Notes: generated by a model from the letters alone, not told the origin. A stretch of DNA of 64,000 nt from Torreya grandis (GCA_037957365.1 JARHVA010004226.1:1584571-1648570), one strand, 5' to 3'; numbered from the stretch's first letter, positions 21,076-35,170 are shown. Translations and numbers: made by a program.

Positions 21076-22623
21076 CGATTGACTAACATGGATGAATATT
21101 TTATCATTATTGAGGAATAAAACCTATATATAAACCTTCATGGACATGAAAAATGAGTCTAAATATTAATCCTTCATTCATTTTCATAAATTTGACTTGG
21201 TCAACTCTGAATGATACAATAAATATCCAAGAAATTAACACTTTCCTATAGGGTCCACTCACACACTTGACAACTCAATCACACCTAGAACTGCCTAGGA
21301 GAGTTGAATAAAACCTAAAATAGCTTAACTAATCATAACAATCCATTATTGTCACTTTTGATCAACATATTCAACATCACATCCTTATTATATTTATAAG
21401 AGGGTTTAAACATGTTTGTATTCTTAACAATCATTCATAAAGCATAGCCCCTCAATCTAAAAATAAATGAATTAAATTTTTAGATAGTAATATTCACCAT
21501 ATATAATGAGTATATTATGTTCCCATGATGAGCTAATGAACACAAGAAAATACTTCTCAGGTTGAGAACCCTTCATTTTGAGCACTCAAAAGACCTCAAA
21601 ACAACTTTTTATGGCTTGTCCTTTAGAATATGACCTCAAACTGCACGAAAAAACTTAAAATAACATAACTTACATATTAAAATGCTTATATTATCTCATA
21701 CATCTTTAAATATAACCATAACCCCTCATTAAGCCACACTCTCTCTCTTTGCTTGCTTAGACCTTGACTTATAAAGCATGATAGGCTTTAAAAATTTACC
21801 TTTATGCCTCTTTTCGTGCATTCTCAACCACTCTCACATACTCTATATGAAAAAAAATTGAAACAAAATAAATTACCTCTAACAATGCTTATATTATCTT
21901 AGACACCTTGAAATTTGATCATGACCCCTCATTAGGCCACACTCTCTCTCTCTTTGCTTGCTTAGACCTTAACCTATAAACCATATTAGGCCTTAAAACT
22001 AACCTTCATGCCTCTTTCCATGCACTCTCCACCACTCTAACATACTCAATGAACCTCATACATGATTAAAAACTATCATACATCCTTTATATGTCTTGAC
22101 AATAGAACATTATACTTAAGAAAACTCATAAATTCTTAAACACTATCATACATCCTTCATATGTCTAGACAAGATATCATGATACTTCATTAGGATAAGT
22201 AGGGTCTAGAAGTGGTCTATGTACAAACTTGGTATAAAGGTCCTACCCTTGTAGACTCACCTTCATACTCTCATGAGTGCTCCAATGCCTCTTATACATG
22301 ATAAAGCGACCTCATCTAACCACTCATGACTATGTGGACTCATCTCACCAAGCCACCATGTTCATACTTTCTTACAAGTTCTTTTCATGCCATGACTAGT
22401 ATTAGGCTACTTAAAGACCTATACCTTCATGCAACCATAAGGAATTATTTTCCTTAAAATTATCTCTTTGGCCTTAAAATTCTTTTTTGTGGACAACATA
22501 ATTCAATGACAACACTCCATTAATGCCCTTTGTCACATCAACACATAGCCAACTAGGCACACTCTCTCAATGACATCAACCTTATGCAAGATGTAATATT
22601 GACATCAATGACAATTATTAAAA
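21076..22623 (-). repeat. Right LTR (5' LTR) of the copia element with two internal duplications
   Basis: It aligns with 1-1286 but is about 260 bp longer. Two tandem duplications explain the excess: about 203 bp (21650-21852 repeated at 21853-22055) and about 70 bp (about 22050-22119 repeated at 22120-22187). The right end is set by aligning the minus-strand TTTTAATAATTGTCATTG with TGTTGAGAACTATCATTG of the partner, so its TG is lost. Confidence 0.8.
21650..22055. repeat. 203-bp tandem duplication inside the right copia LTR
   Basis: ATGCTTATATTATCT starts at 21682 and again at 21885. Both units continue through ACCCCTCATTA.GCCACACTCTCTCTC, TTTGCTTGCTTAGACCTT and TGCCTCTTT to a CATACTC phrase. 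The left LTR has one copy (about 610-790). The two units differ by many substitutions, so the duplication is old. Confidence 0.8.
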
Positions 22624-25549
22624 TAGATTAGAAATGTAGATCTCATATACATAATATATGATTCAATATGGTTCACCCTGAGATTGCATGGGAGACATCT
22701 TACATAGTAGAGTAGTATGTTATTTAGATGCATATAATCTAGACTAAAACCAAGGATGAGGCTCCATTGATACATACATAATAGTATGATAATAATGATG
22801 ATGATGAATTATTTGAGCTCTAATATATCTAGTATCCAACACTTGATAACCTCCCACTAGATCCACCATTTGATTACTCACATCCCATTGATGTGTTCTT
22901 GGGTCTATATATATATTACACTTTGATTGTACACTATCTCATTTATTTCCAATATTTACTTAGACATACTTTCCTTCTCTCTTGCTCTTTGTACATAGTT
23001 CATTTTCATGTTGTTTATACATATCTTATATCCAAAAACTAAAAAAAATAATAATATGTAAAAAAGACAAAAACATTCAAATATTACTCAAAAACATAAA
23101 ATTTATAGATTGTATGCATTTGCTATGTTTACATTTATTATATTTTCTTTTCACTACATATGCTAGCTATCTTAGTATAGTCTATTTTATCATACATAGA
23201 TGCTTAACTTATTCTTGTTGAGTACTTATAGATTACTATAGGACTCAGGTCCATTACACCAATTCATATTTTCTATTATTTATACACTAGAGGCATATAC
23301 ATGGATATATGGGTTCTTCATTTGACATGTTCGCTCACTTTGGGGTACCCTATACATAGTTTTGATTACCAAGTTATCTATTTTTATACTCTACATCCCA
23401 TATTTATCATTGTTATATCTTGATATTGATCATGTTACACTTATAATTTTTGCTAGATATTTCTACTTTAGACTTAGTATATGTACATTCTATCTCTTAC
23501 ACAAATTTGTATTACATATTCATGCATACTTTTATTACTCTGTTTCCTAGTTTAGACTTGATTGTATTTCTATGATTCTTCTATTCTAGGGTATTTAAAT
23601 ATGCCATTTTTATTTAGTTCTATGCCATTTATATTCATAGTATGTATGCTTCAGACATGTTCCCATGTCCTTGTGTGTGCTTTTTCATGATTGTGTATAC
23701 AAAAATTTGAACATGTCCTTCTATGTGGTTCTATGATAACTTGCTTGTTACTTGTGTATGTGGACATTTGAACATGCCCTTGTATGTATTATTCTCTCAA
23801 ATTTATTGATATGTGCTCATGTCCCTTTTATTGTGTCCCCTTGGCCTACTTTGTGTGCCTCATGTGTTTTGTATGTATGTTTATTTATATGTGTCATAGA
23901 CATGACAATTGTCTTTTCTTGTTACACATTCCATTTTTTTATTCCATGATGGACCTCATGCATTTCCCTTTTCTTACTTAGGTGTTGTGATAGACATCAT
24001 ACCCTATCCCCCTAAGTAACTACTAGTTATTACTCATATTTACTATTACATACATTGTTATATCTATTTTGACACCCTTGTGAATGCTAGACATGACATA
24101 CATTGTACATTACATACTTATGCTTAGATTATCTTACATTTTGATTTTATGTATACACATTATATTGGATTATTGTGCATATATAATATATGCTTCAACT
24201 AACACACATTTTGTAGATATTTTTTATTATGAGGATAGTTATTACATAGGTTCAACAACAACTCAAAAGAGAGGAATTCATAGGGGTTTGTCATAGAGAT
24301 CATGCTCTTATATTTCATTCATGGTACATTTTTAACACATAGTATTAGATTACACAAAATTAGACTGAAGTAAACATAGTGAGAAAATACTGACCCAAAA
24401 AGTAATATAGTTGTAAAAAACTCTAACTAGAAGGACATTAGCATAACTAGCACCACATTTTCAATAATGGAGCTACTATCCAAGACATGGCACTACTATA
24501 TATTAGCCTTAGATTTATAAAAACCCAAATTGGCTAGAAAAGTATAGCAAATATAGTACATGTTTACACATATGCAATTATAAATTTATCAGTTATACTT
24601 AGGTTTATTCAAATTCACACTATTTCAACATAGAATCATAATATTTTTCCCAGAATGGGGGCATCATGCATGACATGAACATTCCCATATTCATTTCAAA
24701 AACCTAGATACATATTATTAAAACTCAGTCTAGAATCCATATGCTCAGATATCATATTTAGGGTCATGTGCATAACATATTATTTATGTATGATCACTTA
24801 CACATCAGTTGATCTAATGGAATGACAAATTCTATGTCATTATATACACTATATATATACAATATCATATTCTAGGTTACACACCAATTTCATGCCTTAC
24901 TCAATCTATATTGGTTGGTATTATTGAGTGGCCTAGAGTTGGCTAATATGCCTGAGTGGCCATAAAGTTGACATACCTAATTAGATATTTAAATTTACTT
25001 CATGTAATTCAGTTTTTGATGATCTACTACACATGGGTGGGAAATTATGGAGTTATATCCTACTTGATTTCTTTAGCTACCTACATGAGGGTGTTGGTCA
25101 CACCATCAATCCAATCCAAGATATTCATAGGTCATGATCCAACAAGTAGGGGTGGATAATAATGGATTCAAAAATAGATTGAGATTTTATGCCACCCAAA
25201 CATGAATATTGATCAATCCATCAGCTCAATCCAAGTTATTCACTAATTTATCACTATATACATGCACACATATAGGTTACCACCATGTTTTTACACTGGT
25301 TCATGTACCCAGTGAGGCATATTCCTTCCTTTCCTCTTTCCTATCTCTTTACTCAATTTTTATTAGTTTTAGTATTTGATTTTGACATATATTAAGGATT
25401 TATTTATTCACATTTCACTTACAAGACATGCATTGGAGTATGTTTCACATACTTAGAACCAGCTTCATGGGCTTCACCTCCTAGGTAATTCTAGGTATGC
25501 TTCTTTTTCCTTTATCCTAGTCTTTTCACTTTATTGAATTTATATAATA
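22624..25549. other. Unassigned AT-rich stretch
   Basis: There are no coding domains on either strand. The segment 23640-23960 repeats CATGTCC/CATGCCC and TGTGTATG phrases without a fixed period. Small plus-strand open stretches of 60-80 residues here are rich in Leu, Ile, Tyr and Cys, as expected from AT-rich non-coding DNA. Because a polypurine tract and LTR-like start follow at 25550, this may be the 3' untranslated part of an old plus-strand retrotransposon. Confidence 0.35.
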
Positions 25550-25559
25550 AAGGAGGGGA
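25550..25559 (+). other. Polypurine tract before an LTR-like start
   Basis: AAGGAGGGGA is followed at 25560 by TGTAATAATATAAAATTGG. A purine tract joined to TGTAAT is a common boundary between internal region and 3' LTR in plant gypsy elements. It gives the plus orientation of the repeat that follows. Confidence 0.5.
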
Positions 25560-26780
25560 TGTAATAATATAAAATTGGTATTTGAGTGATAAGAGTTTTA
25601 CCTATCCCTAGCTTAGCTTCAAACCTATCTTAGAGCATATTATCACACTTATCATGCGGGCCATAGGAATTCTTAGTAATCCCTAAAGCAGTCTCAGACC
25701 CTCATTTCTTGATCCTATCCCTTTGTACCTAGCGTTATTCCATCTTGACACTAGAACCATAATAAGGACACTAGCATCACATGGTGCTAGTGCCCCAAAA
25801 TGGCACTAATGTCTTATACCTTTATTTCCCCCAAATGGATATATTTTTAAAACTAAAGCCTCCTAGGTTTCCCTAGACATCTTTTATCACATGCAAAAGC
25901 ATCATAATATTATAAATACATGAATTTTATCCCTCTACCCCCTAGATATAAATTAGATGCAAAATGCACATTCAAACTCAGAACAAGTTGTGCATAATTA
26001 AGGTTATAAATCCCTATTCTGCCCTACTTCTACATACTACCATCTACAACATCCCTAAGCTGAAAATAACTAGATTTATAGTCTCAAGCACTTTCAAGTC
26101 ACTCAATGCCACTATAATACTAAATTTACTTACACTTATACCATCACTTAAGTGTGAATAACTACATCAGGCTTGATCCCTCATACTAATTTTATGTAGG
26201 TAACTCTCTTCATGGTAGCATGTTGAGGATGTCTACCCTACCCTACCCTACTAACAAACACACTTTTTATCTCATGCCAATTATATGCCATAGATACATA
26301 GAGGATTATGGTTTTTCTCACTAAATTAGTCATTATATGAAAAATACATGGTTTTATAACTTGTGCATGCAAGAACATACCTCATATATTCAGACACAGG
26401 TGTACCTAAAAGCTTAGGATAGTCCTATATAGAAGATACTATTATCACATTTCTAATAATAGTGCTACTATTTAATTGTGCTACTACTTTTTAAAAGGGT
26501 TTATGACACTAGGATCTAGTTTGTGACACTCATTTTAGCTTCCAACTTAGTTTTTAGCACCCAGATCACTTGTCTTAGTTATTTTCCATTTAAGTTCTTA
26601 ATTATGTAACTTATTGTTATTTTTAGAAAAGTCAAAGCTAGTCAATTATAAAAAAAATTAGTGGATATATTTATTGCATATTATTTACCCAATTTATTCT
26701 ACTTATCTCTTTAACAAACATAGGATTTACACTTACTAAGTCTTAAAAGGTTAAAATAGTGTGTTCAATTTGCAAGCTCT
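25560..26780 (+). repeat. Long repeat copy 1, probable LTR
   Basis: This region aligns with about 50160-51400. Shared landmarks in order are CTATCTTAGAG/GGG, AATGGATATATTTT, GAATTTTATCCCT near 25923, ACAAGTTGTGCATAATTAAGG, ATAACTACATCAG, GTTGAGGATGTCTA near 26222, and a TTATTATTTTTAGAAA block near 26610. The copies are clearly diverged. It may be the LTR of a large old element or one of two solo copies of one family. Confidence 0.65.
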
Positions 26781-29590
26781 TAGATATACTAATCACAGAC
26801 ATAGATAGTGAATAAGGCCTAAAGGGAAATGTTTATAATGGATTCCAATATCCTATATTAACACTATAATGTCTATAATATATGTTGAGGGTAACTTATT
26901 AATGCTAACCACTTACTAGTGCACTACAAAACCAAATGGCTCAAACACTTTGTATTAGCTAAAAATAAATTTAATATATCACGAGGTACACATAAGCTAA
27001 AGCCTATATACATTTTTTCTAATAAATTGTGTATTGGAGAAATACCCCTCACACCATAGTTCAAATAAAATTGATGACTTATTTTTCCATAATGATAGCT
27101 CCCATTAGTTTTAAAATGATCATAACATAGTTATAAAATAAAATATAAAAATAACATTATTTATGATTTAGATTTAAATCAACAAGTAAAAAAATGTAAT
27201 CAATCAAATAAAAAATCAATATGGTATTGGTTTGGATGATATAGTTTGAATAGAATTGAATAAAATTGAGCTATATTAGGCTACCAGATGTAGTTAATAA
27301 GAAACACTGATAAAATAAAATTGTATCAGGTTGGATAATGAATTTAATATTAAACACATACTTGTATTGGTTTGGTTCATCATGTTGTTGTGAAAAACTA
27401 TAAATTGTATTAGGTTAGTTGGTACAATTGTAAAATATATGGGAACTATATTAGTCTGGTCAATATATTTACTAAAAATAAGAAGATTGTATCAAGTTGG
27501 CCAATATAATAGGGCTAAAAATATGTGATGGTTGTGAAGATGTCACTAAGAATAAAAAATGAAAATTTTGAAAATTATCTAACTAAAGGTGGGATAAGAT
27601 TCATAATAGGTTCACTAAAATATATTCACAGGATATGATGACTTATAGCTATCCTCTTTCTCTCAATAAACTATGACTCAAACAAGGTCATAAAATATAA
27701 TTTATGCATACTTGGACTATCAAGTAAGGACCTAGAATAACTATACACCTAGTAGAATCTACACTCAAACTTTTAAATGAAAAGGTTCCAAAACCTAATT
27801 CTATTTCATGGGGTATATATCCCACTAGGGATTGATTATGGTTAAGTGATTGTAAATATTATTGTAAAAGTGAAATTAAATTAAATAATGGGTAAGTGTT
27901 TGTAAAGATTCAAAATTTTAATGGTAAACCAAATGGGGGTCGATAAAACCTAAGATGATAAATGGAAAGCCTAAGAAACCTTATATCTATACTAGTTTAT
28001 TTGGTATAATGAAGAACATAATAAACGATAAACACATACATACACAAATAAATAAACCAATTAATATATAATTAACAAACAAAAATAAATGAAAGAGTAT
28101 AGAGATAAAAATACTTACCTTTGGGTGGACTTGTTGATGCTTCAATCTCCCCCTTTAGCTCAATTTCCCTTTATAAGACATTTTTTTATGTTGAATACCT
28201 CAAATGATAATATTATAACCTATATGCCCTTAGTTAGGAACTTTAAATACTCTCTTATTGATCTTCAATTACACCACAAGATAATACCTCCAATATAAGG
28301 TTCTAAACCCTTAACTCTCTCAAATACTAGTTAGCGTCATAGATTAAAGTGCAAGAAAATTGTATGAATGTGAATTTTTTTTGGGAATGAAATAATACCC
28401 CTATATATGGCTCCAATACCTATAACTAACCCTAAAATTTAAGTTGATGGTATTATCCTGACTAATATAGTTGAAATATGTTGGCTGACATAGTATGGTA
28501 TCGACCAGGTTGATATAATACAAATGATAAAAGACATACTCATAACTATATTTGGTTCTATAATATAATACAAGGAATAAAAAATAAGAAACATATTATA
28601 TATTTCAAGTCAATATAGTAAAATATATGGAAGATATAAAATATGGAAAAAAATTAGATAAAGAGGTAAGATAGAAAGAGACTTAAAGGAGGTTAGAATG
28701 ATAATAATTATGGTGTGATATAATAATATGAAAAAATTTCTCAAAAATTACCATGATAAAATCCCACCCCATTCCTAATGCACCCTTTAAGTTGTGCACT
28801 CAACTAAATTGATGTAATGATAATTCCCTACAAGAGAAAGTGTTATTGAGGCAATAAAGTTAAAAATATCAAGTTTTTAAATATTATCATTAGAGTATAA
28901 AGTATAATAGACTACCTCTAGAGGTTAATTAATAAGATCATTACCACAATAATAAAATTTCCCATGTTGTGTTTTAAGATGTGGGTGCCATCAAGTAGAC
29001 ATTTTTAACATTAACAATAAAGATAAACCTACTAGACTAAGATAAACATAGGAGGTAGAGTTTCAATTGGGAAAAATAATTTTGGTATCAATATCTTTGG
29101 ATCAAGTTTAAATTGAATTATGAGTCTTTAGGACTAATCTAAATATATATCTATAACCCTTGGGTTCCCACAATATAATCCTTCACATGGATTAGTTTCA
29201 ATAACATCAATCTAGACTTGACTGTTCTAACAAGAATGTGTATGGATTGGATGATCTAGGTAATATGGTGGATATTTAGTGAATAATAATACCATTTTTA
29301 TAAGAAAATATATCATCCTTATAGTTAAATAAGGTAGTTATTTTTTAATCTCCTTTTTTTATGAATGGAAGAGATGACTAAGGAAATAGAACTTGAATTG
29401 AGAGACTTTATTTCCTATGAGAATTTGAGGGTGTATTTCATATGGAAATTATAAGCTTGCCACTATTAAGACATTTAAAAATATGTTTTGGCATTATGTC
29501 TATATTTTCACCTACATCAAAGGTGCCATATAAGATGAACGTGTAAAACCTATAATATATCAAGGTTAATTTGTAAGATCTCATGAATAA
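26781..29590. other. Unassigned AT-rich stretch with a degenerate repeat
   Basis: No gene is recognisable. At 27220-27520 a phrase like GTATTGGTTTGGATGATATA recurs about every 50-60 bp with heavy variation (GTATCAGGTTGGATAAT, GTATTAGGTTAGTTGGTAC, GTATCAAGTTGGCCAATATA). A similar phrase appears near 28495. This looks like a decayed tandem repeat. A plus-strand open stretch at 28089-28298 has no recognisable domain. Confidence 0.4.
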
Positions 29591-29599
29591 AGGGTTTAT

Positions 29600-32216
29600 T
29601 ATACCAAGTTTTCACTATGAGGTTCTCCCATTATCTTTGTGATGAATAATGATGGAACACTAAGACTTTGCATTGATTATAGAATGCTAAACAAATTCAT
29701 AATCAATAATAGGTAACTTTTACCTATAATTGATGATGGGTTTGACCAAATTAAAGGTATTTTATTTTTATCTAAAATATACCTTCATTTGGTATATCTC
29801 CAAATCCAAATCATGGAAGAGGATGTGCATAATATTTCCTTTATAACTTGGTATGTTCACTATGAGTTCACCATCATTCCTTTTGGTTTGATTAATACAT
29901 TGGAAATATTCATAAATTTTATGAAAAATGTATTTATATATTTATTGGATCATTTTTCCCTAGTATTACATAATTATATTCTAGTTTACTTAAAAAATGA
30001 AGTAGAAAATGAACATAATTTATGCTCAGTATTACAAAGGCTAAGGCAACATAATATTTATAAGAATATTTTTGAATGCTCTTTCTTTAAGAATAATATC
30101 AATTATTTTGGGAATATAATTTTAAAATATATTTTTTATGTTAATCTCAATAAGGTCAAAGTTATCAATGAGTGGCTTCATCTTAAGAATGTTCATGAAG
30201 TGAGAAGCTTCATTGGTTGGTTGGTTATAACCACATATTTATTGAGAAATTTTCTAGGGTGTCTAACTCAATAAATTTCTTGTAGTTCAAGGGGAATAAA
30301 TTTATGTGTACATCTTAGTGTGAGGAGGATTTCCAAAGGCTTATGTAAATATTTACTACCATATATATACTCATAGTTTTGTATCTATAAAGTAGCATTG
30401 AGGTTCACATTGATGAATCTAACAACAAGTTTGGAGGAATTATAACCCAAAATGATAGAGTTGGTGCTTATGGGTATTGAAAACTATGATAGCATAAAAA
30501 TAACTACCCTGACTCATGATTTGTAACTAGTATTAGTGGTTCATGCACTCAATAAGTGGACATGTTTTCTACTTACAAATATATTCAAGTTAAAATAAAA
30601 CCTTTGTAGCCTATAGCATATGTATTATTAAGATGATTTAAATGAGAGGAAGCTTACAAATCTATAAATAATTAATAATTATGTCATGTAAATTTCATAT
30701 GTCAAGGGTAAGTAAAAATTAGTTGTTGATTCACTCAATATAAATACTTATATAGTTGTTCTTTTAGTTTTAAGGTCAAAACTCAAAAAATTTGTAAGGC
30801 ATTTGGCATAAAATTAGCCAAGGAACCATTGGCTAAAGATTTTTTTTATTTATAAATTTGAATCATATGGATTTATAAGACATTAAAGTATAATTTATAT
30901 TCCATATTATAAAATAATGAAGGAAAAAGTATTTGAATAAGTTGATATGATACCCCATTTTGCACATCCTAGTGTCATGAAGATGGAACATGAAATCAAA
31001 AATATCTAGTTATGGCATGGTTTAATTAAATATATGATTACCTATGTGGAAAATTTATTGAAATTACATCAAGTTAAACTTTATAATTGTCATCTAGGAG
31101 GATTATTTTATCTTCATTACATACCTAAGGATAAATAATATGTTATCTCCATGGAATTCATAATAGGATTGATTAAATCTCAAGGTTGACATGACACTAT
31201 CCTAGTGGTGATTGATAAATTCAATCAAGGTGGAAAATTTTAATTAGGAAATATAAAATATGAGCCTCTATCTTTGTTGAAATATTTTTGAAGGAAATAT
31301 TTCACCTTCAAAAACTTCTCAAGGTTATTATCTCAAACCGAGATAAATTATTTACTTTAAGGTTTTGGAAAACTTTATCTATTATATTTAGAACTCAATT
31401 TAATTTTCTTTCATTATATTGACCTTAGATGGGTGGACATACTAAAATATTAAAAAAACTAGTTTAATACATGCTAATAATGTATTTAATGGATCAATAG
31501 ACTAGGTGGGAAGACAATCTCCACTTGGTTGAATTCACTTTAATAATACCTACCATTCTGATATCAAGATGGCTCCCTTTGAAGCCTTATATAAACACAA
31601 ATTTTGAAATCCCCTTAACTATAAGAATTGGAGTATAGGTTTTTTTTTAGGACCTTTAACATTTCATGTTTATGACACTTGAATGGATTTCATTTATCAA
31701 ATATTGAATATTTAATTTTATAGTGATAAGAGTTATGCATATCGAAAGACAAATCCTATAGAGTTTGAGAAATAGGGCAAGTTTTTTCTCAGAGTAAGAC
31801 ATAAAAAAAGTTACATAAAAAATTTCAAGGCTTCCAAACTATATCCTATATTTTTTATCCCTTTTGATGTCATTGAAAAGATCAATTTTATTACTTACTG
31901 CCTAACTCTTTTTTCTTCTTAATCTAGGATTCATAATTTGTTACACATTGATTTATTGAGAACATATAGATTTTATATATATATATCAAATATTATACCA
32001 GAATAATCAATATGTGGTGGATGAAGACATAATATATTTAGATCTTTTCAATATCTCATCCCATTAAAAAATTGAGTTGTGAATCCATGATATACAATTG
32101 ACATTGGTCCAATTGGATCAATTGAATGAGAAAAGTTCCACTTGAATATATGAAAATATTTTCTTCTATCACTATCCTCACTTTTTATTTTAGGCACTAT
32201 GATAATGAATCCATTT
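29600..32216 (+). pseudogene. Chromovirus-like gypsy pol relic (RT to integrase and possible chromodomain)
   Basis: Plus-strand reading gives [18 protein letters not shown] (29640-29700) and a 161-residue open stretch at 29789-30274. That stretch contains YEFTIIPFGLINTLEIFINFM (canonical YEF.VMPFGLTNAP), an ILVYLKNEVENEHN block and EVRSFIGWLV. RNase H remnants (THDL*LVLVVHAL) lie near 30510. Integrase remnants are ILVVIDKFNQGGKF near 31200 and FEALYKHK-like sequence near 31580. A tail with RIHNLLHIDLLRTY near 31930 resembles the VFHVSLLRKY block before the chromodomain. The order and the tail fit Tekay/Del-type chromoviruses. It is broken by many stops and frameshifts, with the catalytic YVDD decayed. 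Confidence 0.75.
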
Positions 32217-32228
32217 AGGGGGTGAGGA
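32217..32228 (+). other. Polypurine tract of the chromovirus-like element
   Basis: AGGGGGTGAGGA is followed by TGTAACATCCC at 32229. A purine tract with LTR start TGTAACATCC is characteristic of Del/Tekay-type elements, agreeing with the pol relic just upstream on the same strand. Confidence 0.65.
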
Positions 32229-35170
32229 TGTAACATCCCAAGTTCATCCTTCTAACTAAGCATGTGTTGATCAACCTTGAAATAAAATTACTTATTTTTT
32301 TGTGAGATAACTATATAGACCTAAATTTTTCACTTTGCCATATCTAATAAAAATTTGATGATGATGAAAGGAAATACAAATAAAAATATTATTCTTAAAC
32401 CCATTTTTATTCACTTTACCCTTTTATTTTCTTTCCAAACCTCCCTAAAGTGTTATTTTAAAAAAATGACTTAAACCTTCCTAACATGAAATACTTATGG
32501 GGCACAACAAAACCACCACAATGGTTTTGAAATAAATTTAGATATTTGAAATCTTCCTTGAAAATATTGTTAACCACCATAATGCTTGTGAAACCACCAT
32601 AGGCATATAGTGGTAGATTCTCCACCATTTTTGAGATTATACATGAAAATTATAAAATGTGTGTTTTGAAATGTTTTTCATGTTTACCTTTCTATTTGTT
32701 ATTATGTTTATCCTAGTTCTTTTTCTCTTATCCAAATAGCCTCCAAATCAATCTTACACAAATTTAAGACATTCCTAGTGAACTTCCATTCAGTTCTAGT
32801 GAATTAAAAATTATCCCAATTGCCCCATTTATATAAATAAGCCTATGTATAATTAAATTTATATTAAAAAATAATTAATTATTATCCAACACTCTATATT
32901 TTATGAAATCAACCATAGACGTATGTACTTACCTCTCATCTTTGCATATCAATATTGTAAATTATGAAATTATACTGTTGCTTTGAATAGATTTCATTGG
33001 AGAAATATATTTTATTAGATATTAAGGAGCCATAGTTTACATTATATTGTTATTTTAAACCCCATCCATAACACTACTACACTTATTATATAATCAATTA
33101 GTTTCAATTTTATCCTCCCACATCTCCCTTGCTTTAGAAAATATTTATAACAATATTGAGTAAATATAAGGAGGTGTTATCTTGTGGATGTGGATACTTA
33201 TAGATACAAAAAACACACCTCCAATGTACAATTTGCATTTCACAAGTTGGGGAAATTTTATTTTATTTTTTTCTTTTAATTTTTTAGATTAGCTTTGTTT
33301 TCATTTAAATTTTATTAGTAAATCAAAGGTTTTCCATAATCAAATCATTTATTTCTTGTTCCCATTTTATTTATATGTTCATTTATAGTTTTTTTGCATG
33401 CATAATATCCATTTGAGATAGTTTCTTCTATACTTATTATGTAAAATAAACCTCCTTGATAGTTCTTCCTTTCTTATTCTACCCATGAATCTCATAGGAA
33501 AAGTAGAAATTGTTTATTTGTGTGTTGAATAGGTTATTTGTGAAAAATATTGCATGTTATTTTACATTTTATTAAAGGCTATTTATGTTTCTTCTTTGTT
33601 ATAGATAAATGTTTCCTTTACTTTCCTTTTTGTCTATTCACATAAATATTTGATTTATTTTACGTTTTGCACCATAAATCATAATTCTAAAAATACAATC
33701 TAAAACCTTTTGATCAATTTTAATTTCAGCCCCACATTCCTTATTAAAAAAAGGAGAAAGAAATTAGCTTACTTATTCAATTTCAGCTCTTCATTTTCAG
33801 CATGCATCTATAGATATTAAAAATATAAAATATCAATGTATTCAATCAATTTCATTCTCAGCCTTGCATACATTTGAGATCCAAAAACATAAAAGAGGAA
33901 AATAATTTATATAGTTAAATTTTATATTTTGATTTGTAAATTTGAAATTGGAAAATTAAAGAAGACATTTGATTAATTACATTTTTAATTTCACATTTTA
34001 TCTAGAAAAGGCACAAAAAACTAGTAGTTTACTCTCCACTTTCAACATTATATTTTGATCCAATGCATCATTTACATGCATAAACATTAAAAAAGAAAAA
34101 TATTAGAAAACCATTCATTTATGTTCATAGTAGAAAAACATATTCACTTCATATAATATCTATCATTCAAAAACACTAGCTAGAAAAAACCATTCACAAA
34201 AAACATTCCTAAAACCAAAACCAATAAATAACATAAACATTAAACTTTTCCAATCATATTTACACCCTTGGATGATGCTATTATACCAAGTGTATCCACA
34301 CAAAATCAGAACATTATCGTATATTTTTTTCTCATTTTAATGAATAAAATTTGAAGAGACATAGACTCTAAGATGTATATGGAATTCATTTGCTCGACGC
34401 CATTACTAAACTTTATCACTAGTCAACTAGAGGCTCTAAACAAATAAATAATATTATAAGAGCTATTGTAGTTCCATCGTCCATAGATTAAATAACAATG
34501 GTTTTTGGGTAGAAAAGTATGTAAGAGTTTTCAATCACATTTTTCTATATTCCATAGATTGAAAAATTCTTACATAGTTTTCTACTTGGAAACCATTGCT
34601 ATTTAAACAATATTATCTAAAACTCAACTAGATAGGTAGATTCACTTCTAGTTCACTAAGAACTAAAAAAATGAGTATTATTTTACCCTTTTATCCTTAA
34701 TTCTAGATTTTTCTATTTTAATATGCTTGTGGATGAGATTTCCAGGATGAAAACAACCTGATCAGCGTAATCAGATCTTACAAATTATTCAACCCAGTCT
34801 CTACCCATTCAAGGATAGTAACATAGACAAGGAATTATTTTATCTTGTTCACTTAGAATAATAATATTTTAATAAAATAATTCTTAGATAATTCAATTTA
34901 CTCAATGATAATTTTGAATTAACCACATAATACTGATACAAAAAAGTTCATCCTTTGAGATGAATAGTTAATAATATAATTGGGGGATCTTAACCAAATC
35001 AACTAGCTCATCCCATCTAATGATCTCAAAAAAATAATCCAAACTAATAACCTCATCCCATTCAGTGAGATTAAAATTATCAACATAAATAGCCATATTA
35101 GTAGTTTTTATTGACCTATCATTCCATCAATTGTCTCAACCCAACCCTAAGAAGTTGATTACATAAGATT
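32229..35170. other. Probable 3' LTR of the chromovirus-like element, then unassigned sequence
   Basis: The LTR starts at TGTAACATCCC (32229). Its end and partner LTR were not found by eye. The remainder is AT-rich, with long T and A runs at 33250-34100 and no coding domain. A foldback lies at 34485-34607. Near 34740-35120 the sequence has repeated CTCATCC phrases. Confidence 0.45.
34485..34607. repeat. Foldback with ~51-bp arms
   Basis: The left arm (34485-34536) contains AACAATGGTTTTTGGGTAG and TATGTAAGAGTTTTCAATC. Its reverse complement matches the right arm (34557-34607), which contains GATTGAAAAATTCTTACATA and CTACTTGGAAACCATTG. The loop is about 20 bp. Arms differ at several positions. 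It could be a MITE remnant or the precursor of a small RNA. No flanking target duplication is obvious. Confidence 0.75.

Larger units (their letters stand above)
1..22623 (-). mobile_element. Ty1/copia LTR retrotransposon, interrupted by a nested gypsy element
   Basis: Two long related sequences, about 1-1286 and 21076-22623, lie in direct orientation and enclose minus-strand copia relics in the order gag, integrase, RT, RNase H when read from high to low coordinate. That order (integrase before RT) is diagnostic of Ty1/copia. The internal region is split by the 13.6-kb gypsy element at 7313-20953; without it, roughly 6.1 kb of copia internal sequence remains. The left end may lie at or beyond base 1, so the flanking target duplication cannot be checked. 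The coding part is badly degraded and non-functional. The nesting order shows that the copia element was in place before the gypsy element. Confidence 0.85.

Noticed and set aside
23640..23960. Recurring CATGTCC/TGTGTATG phrases that suggested a tandem array or CRISPR-like pattern
   Set aside because: Spacing is irregular and units are not conserved. No true repeat-spacer structure is present, and the DNA is clearly from a plant.
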